Made by a program: the position numbers and the translations under genes | Source of the DNA: Streptococcus australis | GTDB lineage: Bacteria; Bacillota; Bacilli; Lactobacillales; Streptococcaceae | Direction: 5' to 3' | Length of the DNA stretch: 64,000 nt | Assembly (NCBI RefSeq): GCF_019930045.1 | Contig: NZ_JAHZQQ010000001.1 | Location: 103,273 to 167,272, forward strand | The notes under the pieces: generated by a model | Databases searched by the model: none | Told to the model about the DNA's origin: nothing | Seen by the model: only the letters and a program-made list of their open reading frames with translations | Part shown: one piece after another, positions 9,844 through 18,558 of the stretch | Layout: every line of letters begins with the position of its first letter | Numbering within the stretch: the first letter of the stretch is position 1

Positions 9844-10977
9844 ATGAACCTCAAAGAATCTATTATTGAATTGGCTCACTCCATTGGTATTTCAAAAATT
9901 GGCTTTACCACGGCAGATGATTTTTCCTATTTAGAAAAATCCCTCCGCCTAGCTGTGGAAGAAGGCCGAAATTCTGGTTTTGAGCACAAAAATATTGAAG
10001 AACGAATCCAACCATGCTTAAGTTTAGCTTCTGCTAAAACGATTATTTCCATTGCCGTTGCCTATCCCCACAAGTTAAAACAACAACCTCAGAAGACGGC
10101 CTATAAACGCGGAAAATTCACCCCCAACAGTTGGGGCCTTGATTATCACTATGTCTTGCAAGATAAATTAGACCGGCTAGCAAGAGGAATTGAAGAATTA
10201 ACCGCCGACTTCGAATACAAGGGCATGGTGGATACCGGTGCCTTAGTGGATACCGCGGTTGCTCAACGAGCTGGGATTGGCTTTATCGGAAAGAACGGCC
10301 TCGTCATCTCGAAAGAATACGGTTCTTATATGTTTTTAGGGGAGCTTATCACCAACCTAGAGATTGAACCCGATCAAGCCGTTGACTATGGTTGCGGAGA
10401 TTGTAACCGCTGTGTAGAAGCCTGCCCGACTTCTTGTTTAATCGGAGATGGCTCTATGAATGCCCGACGTTGCCTTTCCTTTCAGACCCAAGACAAGGGG
10501 ATGATGGATCTGGAATTCCGTAAAAAGATTAAAACGGTCATCTACGGTTGTGATATCTGTCAAATCTGTTGCCCCTACAATCGTGGTCTGGACAATCCAT
10601 TAGCCACTGATATCGATCCTGAATTGGCTCACCCAGAATTAATCCCCTTTATTGAGTTATCCAATGGACAATTCAAGGAAAAATTTGGAATGGTCGCTGG
10701 TAGTTGGCGGGGAAAAAATATTCTCCAGCGCAATGCTATCATTGCTTTGGCCAATGCTAATGACCGGTCTGCTATTCCTAAACTGTTAGAAATCATCGAA
10801 ACCTCGCAAAACCAGATTCATATTGCAACAGCCATTTGGTCACTGGGAGAGCTGATTCGTGAAGTCACACCTGACTTGGTTGATTTGTTAACTTCCCTCA
10901 AAAACCCAAGTCCTGCGATTATAGAAGAACGTGAACGGTTCTTCCAAAAATTCCAACACCAAATCTCACATAATTAA
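9844..10977 (+). CDS. queG: Epoxyqueuosine reductase QueG
   Basis: Last step of queuosine synthesis: a cobalamin- and iron-sulphur-dependent enzyme reducing epoxyqueuosine to queuosine in the tRNA wobble position. Two ferredoxin-like 4Fe-4S motifs are seen, CGDCNRCVEACPT and CDICQICCPYN, with a C-terminal HEAT-like region (about residues 290-370). The open frame runs back to 9694, but the upstream 50 codons are hydrophobic and unlike the family, and a TATAAT lies inside them. The ATG at 9844 (377 residues, starting MNLKESI) is therefore chosen. It has no clear ribosome binding site and may be leaderless. Confidence 0.93.
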   Translation: MNLKESIIELAHSIGISKIGFTTADDFSYLEKSLRLAVEEGRNSGFEHKNIEERIQPCLSLASAKTIISIAVAYPHKLKQQPQKTAYKRGKFTPNSWGLDYHYVLQDKLDRLARGIEELTADFEYKGMVDTGALVDTAVAQRAGIGFIGKNGLVISKEYGSYMFLGELITNLEIEPDQAVDYGCGDCNRCVEACPTSCLIGDGSMNARRCLSFQTQDKGMMDLEFRKKIKTVIYGCDICQICCPYNRGLDNPLATDIDPELAHPELIPFIELSNGQFKEKFGMVAGSWRGKNILQRNAIIALANANDRSAIPKLLEIIETSQNQIHIATAIWSLGELIREVTPDLVDLLTSLKNPSPAIIEERERFFQKFQHQISHN

Positions 10978-11006
10978 AAACTGCCTAACTGAGTTAGGCA
11001 GTTTTT
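10976..11006. terminator. Bidirectional terminator after queG
   Basis: Near-perfect palindrome AAAACTGCCTAACT/AGTTAGGCAGTTTTT with A- and T-runs on both sides. It can serve queG (plus) and the PAP2 gene (minus). Confidence 0.9.
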
Positions 11007-11038
11007 AATCATTTCTTACTTCTCTCATCCAGCCTCTA

Positions 11039-11554
11039 TCAGAAAATTCCTAATAGAGAAAAACTGACGATTCCCCATAGGAGTGCAACGACAAATCCGA
11101 CTACGACATCACGGACAAAATGGAGTCCCGCCAGAACACGAACTCCTGCCAATAGCAGAGCCAAGAAGAGACCTAAGCTCGATAGAAGAGGATTCACACC
11201 CCAAGCTACCGTCGAAATGATTGCCGCCGAAAAAACATGCCGACTTGGCATAGAACTCCCCTTGCCTTCTCTCTCTAAGAGAGGTGGAAATGTGCCAAGC
11301 TCATAGGGACGGGGCCAATTGATTGCTTTTCGAATGACACTCAATAAAATAAAGCCAGAGGCTGGAACCAACAGATAGGCAAGAACAACCCAAAGCTCGG
11401 AAGCTTTCAGATAGGCTGCCCAAAGAACATAAAAGTAAAGGAGTGGCATCAGGAGGGTGACGAGGCGGTTAGCCCACTTTAATAAAGAAAGATAATAGGG
11501 ATGGGACACAAAAAATGGTCTAACACGTTCATAGAACAAATATTCTTTTTTCAT
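11039..11554 (-). CDS. PAP2-family membrane phosphatase
   Basis: Probably dephosphorylates a lipid phosphate or diphosphate (for example undecaprenyl-PP or phosphatidate) at the membrane; the substrate cannot be told from sequence. The three acid-phosphatase motifs are visible: KAINWPRP, SMPSRH, and RVLAGLHFVRDV with the catalytic His/Asp. Several hydrophobic segments surround them. The frame can start at a TTG (11593) or this ATG (11554, 171 residues). Neither has a strong binding site; the ATG is preceded by GAAGAGAAA. It follows the deformylase-like gene closely, so the two are probably co-transcribed. Confidence 0.85.
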   Translation of the reverse strand: MKKEYLFYERVRPFFVSHPYYLSLLKWANRLVTLLMPLLYFYVLWAAYLKASELWVVLAYLLVPASGFILLSVIRKAINWPRPYELGTFPPLLEREGKGSSMPSRHVFSAAIISTVAWGVNPLLSSLGLFLALLLAGVRVLAGLHFVRDVVVGFVVALLWGIVSFSLLGIF

Positions 11555-11599
11555 CAACAATTTCTCTTCGATCGATTCCTTAACAAGCAGCAACTGGAC

Positions 11600-12010
11600 C
11601 TAGATCAAAATCCCTTCCAGGTGATCTAGCTCATGCTGGCAAATCTGAGCCGCAAAACCTTCTAAGCTTATGAGCTGAGGCTTCCAATTCATGTCGCGGT
11701 AGGAGACTTGAATCTTTTCAAAGCGGCTCGTTTTTCGGCTCCCTACCAAAGAAAGACACCCCTCTTCTGTCTCATAAACTCCTTCTTTCTTGACTAGAAC
11801 AGGGTTAAAGAGAACCAAGGGCATCAAACCAAATTGGATAATGATCACTCGCTTGCGTACACCAATCATATTGGCCGCCATGCCAACACAGGAATCTTGG
11901 TGAGCTCGTAAGGTATCTTGTAAGTCTTGCGCCAGATACAAATCCTCTTTTGTCGCTTCTTCAGATACTTGACTCAAAAAGAAGGGATCCTTCATAATGG
12001 CTTTTTCCAT
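11600..12010 (-). CDS. Peptide deformylase-like protein (short paralogue)
   Basis: Peptide deformylases remove the N-formyl group from nascent proteins. All three motif regions are present. The metal site is intact: EEGCLS (Cys85) and QHELDH (His126, Glu127, His130). Motif I, normally GxGxAAxQ, reads CVGMAANM, so the first glycine and the catalytic glutamine (Met48 here) are replaced. At 136 residues it is shorter than the main Gram-positive enzyme (about 200). GAGAGGAGAAAAG before the ATG at 12010 sets the start. It resembles the dispensable pneumococcal DefA type more than the essential DefB. Activity is uncertain. Confidence 0.85.
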   Translation of the reverse strand: MEKAIMKDPFFLSQVSEEATKEDLYLAQDLQDTLRAHQDSCVGMAANMIGVRKRVIIIQFGLMPLVLFNPVLVKKEGVYETEEGCLSLVGSRKTSRFEKIQVSYRDMNWKPQLISLEGFAAQICQHELDHLEGILI

Positions 12011-12117
12011 CTTTTCTCCTCTCTTGCTTAAAAAAGAGAAGGTCATTCATCCATCTTCCCGACGAAGAACTCCCTCCCCTAGCATTTCATGCTTTTTGTT
12101 GTTTCAGCCTTACCTGA

Positions 12118-13011
12118 TTAGTCTTTTTTGCTGACTTGTTTTGCTAAGACAAAGTTACCCAAGGTTGCTGAACCATTTCCAGCTACCGCAGGAGTCACGA
12201 TGTAGTCACGAACATCTGGAACTGGTAAGTAGCCGTTCAATAATACTGTGAATTTTTCACGAACGCGATCCAACATGTGCTGTTGTGCCATCACTCCTCC
12301 ACCAAAGACAATCACATCTGGGCGGAAGGTTACAGTTGCATTGACAGCAGCTTGGGCAATATAGTAGGCTTGGATATCCCATACAGAGCTATTGAGTTCG
12401 ATATTTTCCCCACGAATACCAGTACGAGCTTCCAGGCTTGGACCAGCCGCAAGACCCTCTAAACAGCCTCTGTGGAATGGACACACACCATTAAATTCTT
12501 TTTCAACATCCATTGGGTGTTTAGCAACATAGTAATGGCCCATTTCAGGATGTCCCACTCCACCAATGAATTCACCACGCTGGATGACACCTGCACCAAT
12601 CCCTGTACCAATTGTATAGTAGACTAGGTTTTCAATCCGTGCACCCGCATTATTACGAGCGACAACTTCACCATATGCCGAGCTATTTACGTCCGTTGTA
12701 AAGTAAATCGGTACATTTAACGCACGACGGAAAGCCCCTACCACATCAATATTCGCCCAATGGGGTTTGGGAGTTGTTGTAATAAAACCATATGTTTTTG
12801 AATTTTTATCAATATCAATCGGTCCAAATGAACCAATCGCTAAACCAGCAAGGCTTTCAAATTTAGAGAAAAACTCAATACATTTATCAAGGGTTTCAAT
12901 AGGGGTTGTTGTTGGAAACTGTGTCTTTTCAATGACGTTATTATTTTCGTCACCTACAGCACAAACAAACTTTGTTCCACCAGCTTCAAGACTTCCATAT
13001 AATTTAGTCAT
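12118..13011 (-). CDS. scrK: Fructokinase, ROK family
   Basis: Phosphorylates the fructose released when ScrB cleaves sucrose 6-phosphate. ROK features: N-terminal GSLEAGGTKFVCAVG ATP loop, the GTGIGAGV segment, and the zinc-type HPEMGHYYV...CPFHRGCLEG motif. A TTG at 13029 opens the frame, but the ATG at 13011 has GAAGAGGATT just upstream (297 residues). It has its own -10 element and an operator like those at scrA, so it should be controlled by the ScrR encoded at 16916-17881. Confidence 0.93.
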   Translation of the reverse strand: MTKLYGSLEAGGTKFVCAVGDENNNVIEKTQFPTTTPIETLDKCIEFFSKFESLAGLAIGSFGPIDIDKNSKTYGFITTTPKPHWANIDVVGAFRRALNVPIYFTTDVNSSAYGEVVARNNAGARIENLVYYTIGTGIGAGVIQRGEFIGGVGHPEMGHYYVAKHPMDVEKEFNGVCPFHRGCLEGLAAGPSLEARTGIRGENIELNSSVWDIQAYYIAQAAVNATVTFRPDVIVFGGGVMAQQHMLDRVREKFTVLLNGYLPVPDVRDYIVTPAVAGNGSATLGNFVLAKQVSKKD

Positions 13012-13043
13012 ATCAATCCTCTTCTTCAATTCTCTTTTTTTCT

Positions 13044-13070
13044 ATTATATCATAAAGGAAAACGGTTCAC
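13044..13070 (-). promoter_or_regulatory. scrK promoter -10 and ScrR-like operator
   Basis: TATAAT on the minus strand (13044-13049). The plus-strand 12-mer AAAACGGTTCAC (13059-13070) is identical to one at scrA and covers the weak -35 region, placed to block polymerase. Confidence 0.7.
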
Positions 13071-13147
13071 TTCTATTCCTTAAAGAAAAAACTACTCTTA
13101 TTTATGTTTCAACATTAGGTGAGCAACTTTTTTATTCCAAACCTCAT

Positions 13148-13194
13148 CTCCAAACAAAATTCAAGGACTGGAGGATACCCTAACCAGTCCTTGA
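13148..13194 (-). terminator. Terminator of scrA
   Basis: Perfect 10-bp arms CAAGGACTGG/CCAGTCCTTG around a 13-nt loop, followed on the minus strand by AATTTTGTTTGG. Confidence 0.75.
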
Positions 13195-13210
13195 GCAATC
13201 ATATTTTAAA

Positions 13211-15100
13211 TTATGCTTTTACTTCAATAATCGCATCGCCTTTAGCAACTGCACCAGTAGCTACTGGAGTTACTGAAGCATAGTCAGCTGTGTTTGTGAC
13301 GATGACCATTGTTGTATCATCAAGACCAGCTGCTGCAATTTTAGCAGAATCAAATGTTCCAAGAACATCACCAGCTTTAACCTTGTCACCTTGTGCAACT
13401 TTTTGCTCAAAACCGTCACCATTCATTGAAACAGTGTCAATCCCAACGTGGATCAAGATTTCAGCACCATTCGCTGTCTTCAAACCGAAGGCATGTCCAG
13501 TTGCAAAAGCAATGGTTACTTCAGCATCTGCAGGAGCATAAACGACACCTTCAGATGGCTTCACTGCAATCCCTTGACCCATAGCACCGCTTGAGAAGAC
13601 AGGGTCATTCACATTTTCTAAAGCAACAGCTTGCCCAACGATTGGTGAAATAATGGTTTCATCTTGAAGAGTTGCAGGAACGGTTCCAGTCACAGCTTCC
13701 TCAACAAAACGATCTGTTGTAGCACTTTCAGTTACAGTTTCAGGTTCTTCATCCTCAAAACCAAACATGTAAGTAAGAGCAAAACCAAGAGCAAATGATA
13801 CTGCTACCATAAGGAAGTATTGTGGGAGTTGACCATTTACATAAAGCACTGTACCTGGAATGATTGTGATTCCACTACCAGTACCAGCAAGACCAAGAAG
13901 TGAAGCCAATCCACCACCGATAGCACCTGCAATCAATGAAAGGAAGAATGGTTTACGGAAACGCAAGTTAACCCCAAAAATCGCAGGCTCAGTAATACCT
14001 AAGAAGGCAGAAAGAGCAGCTGGGAAAGCAAGAGTTTTCAATTTAGGATTTTTAGTTTTCACACCAACCGCTACAGTAGCAGCTCCTTGAGCAGTCATAG
14101 CAGCTGTGATGATAGCATTAAATGGGTTGGCATGGTCAGCAGCAAGCAATTGAATTTCAAGCAAGTTGAAGATGTGGTGAACACCTGATACGACAATAAT
14201 TTGGTGTACCCCACCAATCAACAACCCACCAAGACCAAATGGTAAGCTAAGAACAGCTTTTGTTCCAAGAAGAATGTAGTTTTCAACAACGTGGAATACT
14301 GGTCCAATAAGGAATAGACCAAGAATTGACATTACGAAAAGAGTAACAAATGGTGTCACTAAGAGATCAAGGACATCTGGAACTACTTTACGAACAGCTT
14401 TTTCAAACTTAGCTCCAACAACCCCGATAATAAAGGCTGGAAGAACAGATCCTTGCAACCCTACTACTGGAATAAAGCCGAAGAATTTCATAGCAGTCAC
14501 TTCACCACCGGATGCAACCGCCCAGGCATTTGGAAGCGAACCAGAAACAAGCATCATACCAAGAACGATACCAACTGCTGGATTCCCACCAAAGACACGG
14601 AAGGTTGACCAAACGACAAGACCTGGCAAGATGATGAAGGCCGTATCCGTCAAAATTTGAGTATAAGTCGTAACATCTTCTGGAAGAGTCACACCAAGGG
14701 CATTCAAGAGTCCACGGACACCCATGAAGAGACCTGTCGCAACAATAACTGGGATGATTGGTACAAAGACATCACCAAATGTACGGATAGCCCGTTGGAA
14801 CCAATTTCCTTGTTTAGCGGCTTCTGCTTTCATTTCAGCCTTAGTTGAAGTTGGCAATCCAAGAGCGACTACTTCATCATAAATCTTGTTCACAGTACCA
14901 GTACCAAAGATGATTTGGTATTGACCTGAGTTAAAGAAAACTCCTTGAACTTTTTCAATATTTTCGACAGCATTTTTGTCGACTTTCGCTTCATCTTTCA
15001 CCATCACACGAAGACGAGTCGCACAGTGAGCAACACTGTTGACGTTCTCAACTCCACCGATCGCATCGATGACTTTTTTTGCAATTTCTGTATTTGACAT
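13211..15100 (-). CDS. scrA: Sucrose-specific PTS enzyme IIBCA
   Basis: Imports sucrose while phosphorylating it to sucrose 6-phosphate. Domain order: EIIB (about 1-90, phospho-cysteine in VAHCATRLRV), a polytopic EIIC (about 105-450), then EIIA (about 490-629, phospho-histidine in EILIHVGIDTVSMNG). The assignment to sucrose rests on the family pattern plus the adjacent scrB, scrR and scrK. A TTG at 15106 is possible, but AAGGAG lies only 4 nt from it and 10 nt from the ATG at 15100, so the ATG is chosen (629 residues). Its promoter carries two ScrR-like operators. Confidence 0.94.
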   Translation of the reverse strand: MSNTEIAKKVIDAIGGVENVNSVAHCATRLRVMVKDEAKVDKNAVENIEKVQGVFFNSGQYQIIFGTGTVNKIYDEVVALGLPTSTKAEMKAEAAKQGNWFQRAIRTFGDVFVPIIPVIVATGLFMGVRGLLNALGVTLPEDVTTYTQILTDTAFIILPGLVVWSTFRVFGGNPAVGIVLGMMLVSGSLPNAWAVASGGEVTAMKFFGFIPVVGLQGSVLPAFIIGVVGAKFEKAVRKVVPDVLDLLVTPFVTLFVMSILGLFLIGPVFHVVENYILLGTKAVLSLPFGLGGLLIGGVHQIIVVSGVHHIFNLLEIQLLAADHANPFNAIITAAMTAQGAATVAVGVKTKNPKLKTLAFPAALSAFLGITEPAIFGVNLRFRKPFFLSLIAGAIGGGLASLLGLAGTGSGITIIPGTVLYVNGQLPQYFLMVAVSFALGFALTYMFGFEDEEPETVTESATTDRFVEEAVTGTVPATLQDETIISPIVGQAVALENVNDPVFSSGAMGQGIAVKPSEGVVYAPADAEVTIAFATGHAFGLKTANGAEILIHVGIDTVSMNGDGFEQKVAQGDKVKAGDVLGTFDSAKIAAAGLDDTTMVIVTNTADYASVTPVATGAVAKGDAIIEVKA

Positions 15101-15130
15101 TTGCAAAAATCTCCTTATTTTTTATTGTTT

Positions 15131-15199
15131 TGAAAACGGTTCACCCGTCTCTACGCATTTAATTGTACCACGTATTAAGAATATGTCAACCGTTTTGCA
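15131..15199 (-). promoter_or_regulatory. scrA promoter with two ScrR-like operators
   Basis: Minus strand: TTGACA (15184-15189), 16-bp spacer, TACAAT (15162-15167). Operator O1 AAAACGGTTGAC (15185-15196, minus strand) overlaps the -35. O2 AAAACGGTTCAC (15133-15144, plus strand) lies downstream of the start point. The two sites face each other, which would suit LacI-type looping or roadblock. Confidence 0.75.
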
Positions 15200-15312
15200 G
15201 AAAGTTTTTGATAACATTTTGCTATTTTTGATTGTTTGAAACAATTGTTTTTCATTTTCATTCACATAAATACCTAATCTACCTATCCTATTGGATGTTT
15301 TATATTAATTTG

Positions 15313-15352
15313 TTTTCAAAAACTTTCATATTTTCATTTATTTTCAAAAACT
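15313..15352 (+). repeat. Direct 12-bp repeat in the scrA-scrB gap
   Basis: TTTTCAAAAACT occurs at 15313-15324 and again at 15341-15352 in a very AT-rich stretch. The rest of 15200-15380 holds no gene that I can see. Confidence 0.5.
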
Positions 15353-15382
15353 CAATCTAGTTTCTCCTACTAAATCTTATGA

Positions 15383-15394
15383 TAAACGTTTGAC
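15383..15394 (+). promoter_or_regulatory. ScrR-like operator upstream of scrB
   Basis: TAAACGTTTGAC matches the scrA operator core at 10 of 12 positions, 86 bp before the scrB start. The scrB promoter itself is unclear; TTGGCC-17-TATAGA (15411-15439) is one candidate. Confidence 0.5.
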
Positions 15395-15480
15395 ATTTTT
15401 TCTCAATTCTTTGGCCAAAGTCTTGCTTTTTTTTATAGAAATCGGTACTATGGAAGTAAGAAAAATTTTGGAGGAGTCAA

Positions 15481-16935
15481 ATGGAATGGACAACAGCACT
15501 TCGGTACAAACGATATGAAGACTGGACCGAAGAAGAAAAGAAACAAATAAAAGAAAACATGGCTAATTCTCCTTGGCATACTCATTACCATGTCGAACCC
15601 AAAACTGGTCTTTTAAATGACCCGAATGGTTTCTCCTATTTTAATGGTAAATGGATTCTTTTTTACCAGAATTTTCCCTTTGGAGCCGCTCACGGATTGA
15701 AGTCTTGGGTACAACTGGAAAGTGATGATTTAGTTCATTTTAAAGAAACTGGTCTTAAAGTTTTACCAGACACACCTTTGGATAGCCACGGAGCCTATTC
15801 TGGTTCGGCTATGCAATTCGATGATAAACTTTTCTTATTCTATACAGGAAATGTACGAGACGAGAACTGGATCCGTCATCCCTACCAAATCGGAGCTCTC
15901 TTAGACCAGGATGGAAATCTCGAAAAAATCGACCAAATCCTCATTGATCAACCAGAGGATGCTACCGATCATTTCCGCGACCCACAGATTTTTAAATTCA
16001 AAGATCAATACTATGCCATCGTCGGGGGTCAAGACCTTGAGAAAAAAGGATTCGTTCGCCTTTACAAAGCGGTGAATAACGATTATACCAACTGGGTTGA
16101 AGTAGGCGATCTTGATTTCAACAATGATCGTACAGCTTATATGATGGAATGTCCTAACTTGGTCTTCGTCGGTGAGCAACCTGTCCTTCTGTATTGCCCT
16201 CAAGGTTTGGACAAAGCAGTCCTCGACTACGACAATATCTACCCAAATATGTATAAGATTGGGGCTTCTTTTGATCCTGGACAAGCTCGTCTCGTTGACG
16301 TATCTGAATTGCACAACTTGGACTACGGCTTCGAAGCCTATGCAACTCAAGGCTTCAACACTCCTGATGGAAGAGCCTTAACGGTTAGCTGGTTAGGTTT
16401 ACCAGATGTCGCATACCCATCCGATCGCTATGACCACCAAGGATCCTTCTCTTTGGTCAAAGAGCTAACCATTCAGGACGGTAAACTTTATCAATATCCG
16501 GTTGAAGCTGTAAAAGAGCTCCGCTCCACTTCTTCCGAATTTACAAACAAGGAAACAACCAATAATTGCTACGAGTTAGAATTAACCTTTGAAGCCAATA
16601 GCAAAAGTGAGATTGTTCTCCTAGCCGATAAAGAAGGCAAAGGACTTTCTATTACTTTTGATATTGCAAATGGTCAAGTCATTGTCGACCGTAGCCAAGC
16701 TGGCGAACAGTATGCCCAAGAGTTTGGAACTACTCGTACTTGCCCGATCGAAAATCAAGCGACAACTGCTACAATTTTCATCGATAACTCGATTTTTGAA
16801 ATCTTTATCAACAAAGGAGAAAAGGTATTCTCTGGTCGCGTCTTCCCGCATGCTGATCAAACTGGTATCTTGATCAAATCCGGAACACCTACTGGAACAT
16901 ACTACGAACTAGACTATGGTCGCAAAGCTCACTGA
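15481..16935 (+). CDS. scrB: Sucrose-6-phosphate hydrolase (GH32)
   Basis: Splits sucrose 6-phosphate from ScrA into glucose 6-phosphate and fructose. The GH32 five-bladed propeller motifs are complete: nucleophile Asp47 in LLNDPNG, transition-state stabiliser Asp167 in FRDP, and acid/base Glu223 in MECPN, followed by a C-terminal beta-sandwich. Length 484 is typical. TTGGAGGAGTCAA precedes the ATG. It overlaps scrR by 20 bp and diverges from scrA. Confidence 0.96.
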   Translation: MEWTTALRYKRYEDWTEEEKKQIKENMANSPWHTHYHVEPKTGLLNDPNGFSYFNGKWILFYQNFPFGAAHGLKSWVQLESDDLVHFKETGLKVLPDTPLDSHGAYSGSAMQFDDKLFLFYTGNVRDENWIRHPYQIGALLDQDGNLEKIDQILIDQPEDATDHFRDPQIFKFKDQYYAIVGGQDLEKKGFVRLYKAVNNDYTNWVEVGDLDFNNDRTAYMMECPNLVFVGEQPVLLYCPQGLDKAVLDYDNIYPNMYKIGASFDPGQARLVDVSELHNLDYGFEAYATQGFNTPDGRALTVSWLGLPDVAYPSDRYDHQGSFSLVKELTIQDGKLYQYPVEAVKELRSTSSEFTNKETTNNCYELELTFEANSKSEIVLLADKEGKGLSITFDIANGQVIVDRSQAGEQYAQEFGTTRTCPIENQATTATIFIDNSIFEIFINKGEKVFSGRVFPHADQTGILIKSGTPTGTYYELDYGRKAH

Positions 16936-17881
16936 TGTCGCCAAATTAGCTGGCGTCAGCCCAACGACAGTTTCACGAGTCATTAACAAAAAGGGCTATT
17001 TATCTGAAAAAACTGTCTCAAAGGTTAAAGAGGCCATGAGGGAATTGGGCTACAAGCCGAATACGATTGCTCGGAGCCTACAAGGAAAATCAGCCAAGTT
17101 AATCGGCTTGATCTTTCCAAAAATCAGCCATGTCTTCTATGCAGAATTAATCGATAAACTGGAAGAAGAACTGTTTAAACATGGGTACAAAACCATTATT
17201 TGTAATAGCGAGCATGATTCGGAAAAAGAACGTGAATACATCGAAATGCTAGAAGCCAATCAAGTAGATGGGATTATTTCTGGTAGTCATAATCTGGGAA
17301 TTGAAGATTATAACCGGGTCACAGCTCCTATCATCGCCTTTGACCGGAACCTCTCCCCTGAGATTCCAGTCGTCTCTTCAGATAACTACGCTGGTGGAGT
17401 TCTCGCTGCAGAAACCCTTGCCAAGACAGGGGCACAAAAGATTATTATGATTACAGGGAATGACAACTCTAATTCCCCAACCGGTCTTCGCCACGCTGGC
17501 TTTGCTTCCGTCCTACCAGAAGCACAAATTATCAATGTTTCCAGTGATTACTCACCTATTCGCAAAGAAATGGAAATCAAGTCCATCTTGACTCAGCAAA
17601 AACCGGATGCCATCTTTGCATCTGACGATCTAACGGCTATTTTGGTGATGAAAATCGCTGACGAACTCGGCATTGCCATTCCAGAAGACCTGAAGATCAT
17701 TGGCTATGACGGGACCTACTTTATCGAAAATTATTTCCCCCGTCTCACCACCATCAAGCAACCCTTACAAGAGATTGCTCGCCTTACAGTCGACCTTCTT
17801 CTTCAAAAAATCGAAGGAAAAGACGTAAAAACAACAGGCTATTTTCTCCCTGTTAGTGTTTTACCCGGCAAAAGTGTTTAA
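16916..17881 (+). CDS. scrR: LacI-family sucrose operon repressor
   Basis: Predicted repressor of the scr genes, released by a sucrose or fructose-derived ligand. The N-terminal LacI helix-turn-helix (LTDVAKLAGVSPTTVSRVIN, about residues 5-24) is followed by a hinge and a periplasmic-binding-protein-like effector domain; 321 residues in all. It is translated from an ATG inside the end of scrB (20-bp overlap), so it is co-transcribed and coupled. The four AAAACGGTT-type sites in this window are its likely targets, giving autoregulation. Confidence 0.95.
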   Translation: MVAKLTDVAKLAGVSPTTVSRVINKKGYLSEKTVSKVKEAMRELGYKPNTIARSLQGKSAKLIGLIFPKISHVFYAELIDKLEEELFKHGYKTIICNSEHDSEKEREYIEMLEANQVDGIISGSHNLGIEDYNRVTAPIIAFDRNLSPEIPVVSSDNYAGGVLAAETLAKTGAQKIIMITGNDNSNSPTGLRHAGFASVLPEAQIINVSSDYSPIRKEMEIKSILTQQKPDAIFASDDLTAILVMKIADELGIAIPEDLKIIGYDGTYFIENYFPRLTTIKQPLQEIARLTVDLLLQKIEGKDVKTTGYFLPVSVLPGKSV

Positions 17882-18069
17882 AAGAGAGTGGGACAGAAAT
17901 CGGTAATTCGTTAGAATTCGATTTCGTTGTCCCACCTCCGCACAGTTGAGTAGGGCTGTAAAAGCTGATAAAATCAGCGTAGTAGAGCCCACTCAACCAC
18001 TGCGTCTTGTTAGACAATCCAAAGTCAATTGAGAGGCCGGACTTTTGTACCAGTCTTTTTCCTTATCAT
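17882..18069 (+). repeat. Copy 2 of the ~188-bp structured intergenic element
   Basis: Starts directly after the scrR stop. The first hairpin is well kept here: GTGGGACA, GAAATCG and AATTC blocks pair with their complements. The second hairpin (CGCA, GTTGAGT, GGGCT, GCTGAT) is also intact. The third, terminator-like hairpin is degraded compared with copy 1. Same orientation as copy 1 and also between convergent genes. Confidence 0.8.
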
Positions 18070-18091
18070 AATCAAGCGAAGCTCTATACTC

Positions 18092-18124
18092 AAAAAGAAA
18101 CCACCCTCAAAGGTGGTTTCTTTT
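18092..18124. terminator. Bidirectional terminator between scrR and nusB
   Basis: AAAAAGAAACCACC/GGTGGTTTCTTTT stem with a 6-nt loop and A/T runs on both sides. Confidence 0.9.
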
Positions 18125-18129
18125 CTATC

Positions 18130-18558
18130 TTATTCTGCTTCCGTTACGAATTGGCTTAAGACACCATTCACAAACCGAGCAGATTTTTCATCTGAAAATG
18201 TTTTAGCTAATTCAATCGCTTCATTCACTGCAACCAACTGAGGGGTATCAAATGAAGTGATTTCAAACACACCCAAACGAAGAATGTTTTTCTCCACTAG
18301 AGTCAAGCGTTCGACGGTCCATCCAGTTTTCAAGTGTTGGGCAATCTGTTGATCCAATTCATCCTTTGATTGACGAACACCAGATACCAAATTGAGTAGA
18401 AAAGCTGGAATTTCCACTTCCTGGTTAGTCTCCTCTTTGTCATGAGTAAAAGCAAATTGACAGGCTTCTACAACATCCCCTTCATACTCTAAACTCATTA
18501 GAGCTTGAAAGGCACGCTCCCGTAGATCACGACGTGATTCAAATAAAATATCAGTCAT
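18130..18558 (-). CDS. nusB: Transcription antitermination factor NusB
   Basis: Binds boxA RNA with NusE (S10) and supports rRNA antitermination. All-helical protein with the family's [14 protein letters not shown] start and a C-terminal [14 protein letters not shown]...FVNGVL signature. The ATG at 18558 (142 residues) is preferred over 18573 because GAGGATTT lies just upstream. Its start overlaps the end of the Asp23-like gene by 8 bp. Order efp, asp23-like, nusB is a usual Firmicute arrangement. Confidence 0.95.
   Translation of the reverse strand: MTDILFESRRDLRERAFQALMSLEYEGDVVEACQFAFTHDKEETNQEVEIPAFLLNLVSGVRQSKDELDQQIAQHLKTGWTVERLTLVEKNILRLGVFEITSFDTPQLVAVNEAIELAKTFSDEKSARFVNGVLSQFVTEAE

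Noticed and set aside
15381..15395. cre site at scrB
   Set aside because: The central CG matches but both ends deviate from TG...CA; the sequence fits the ScrR-like motif better.
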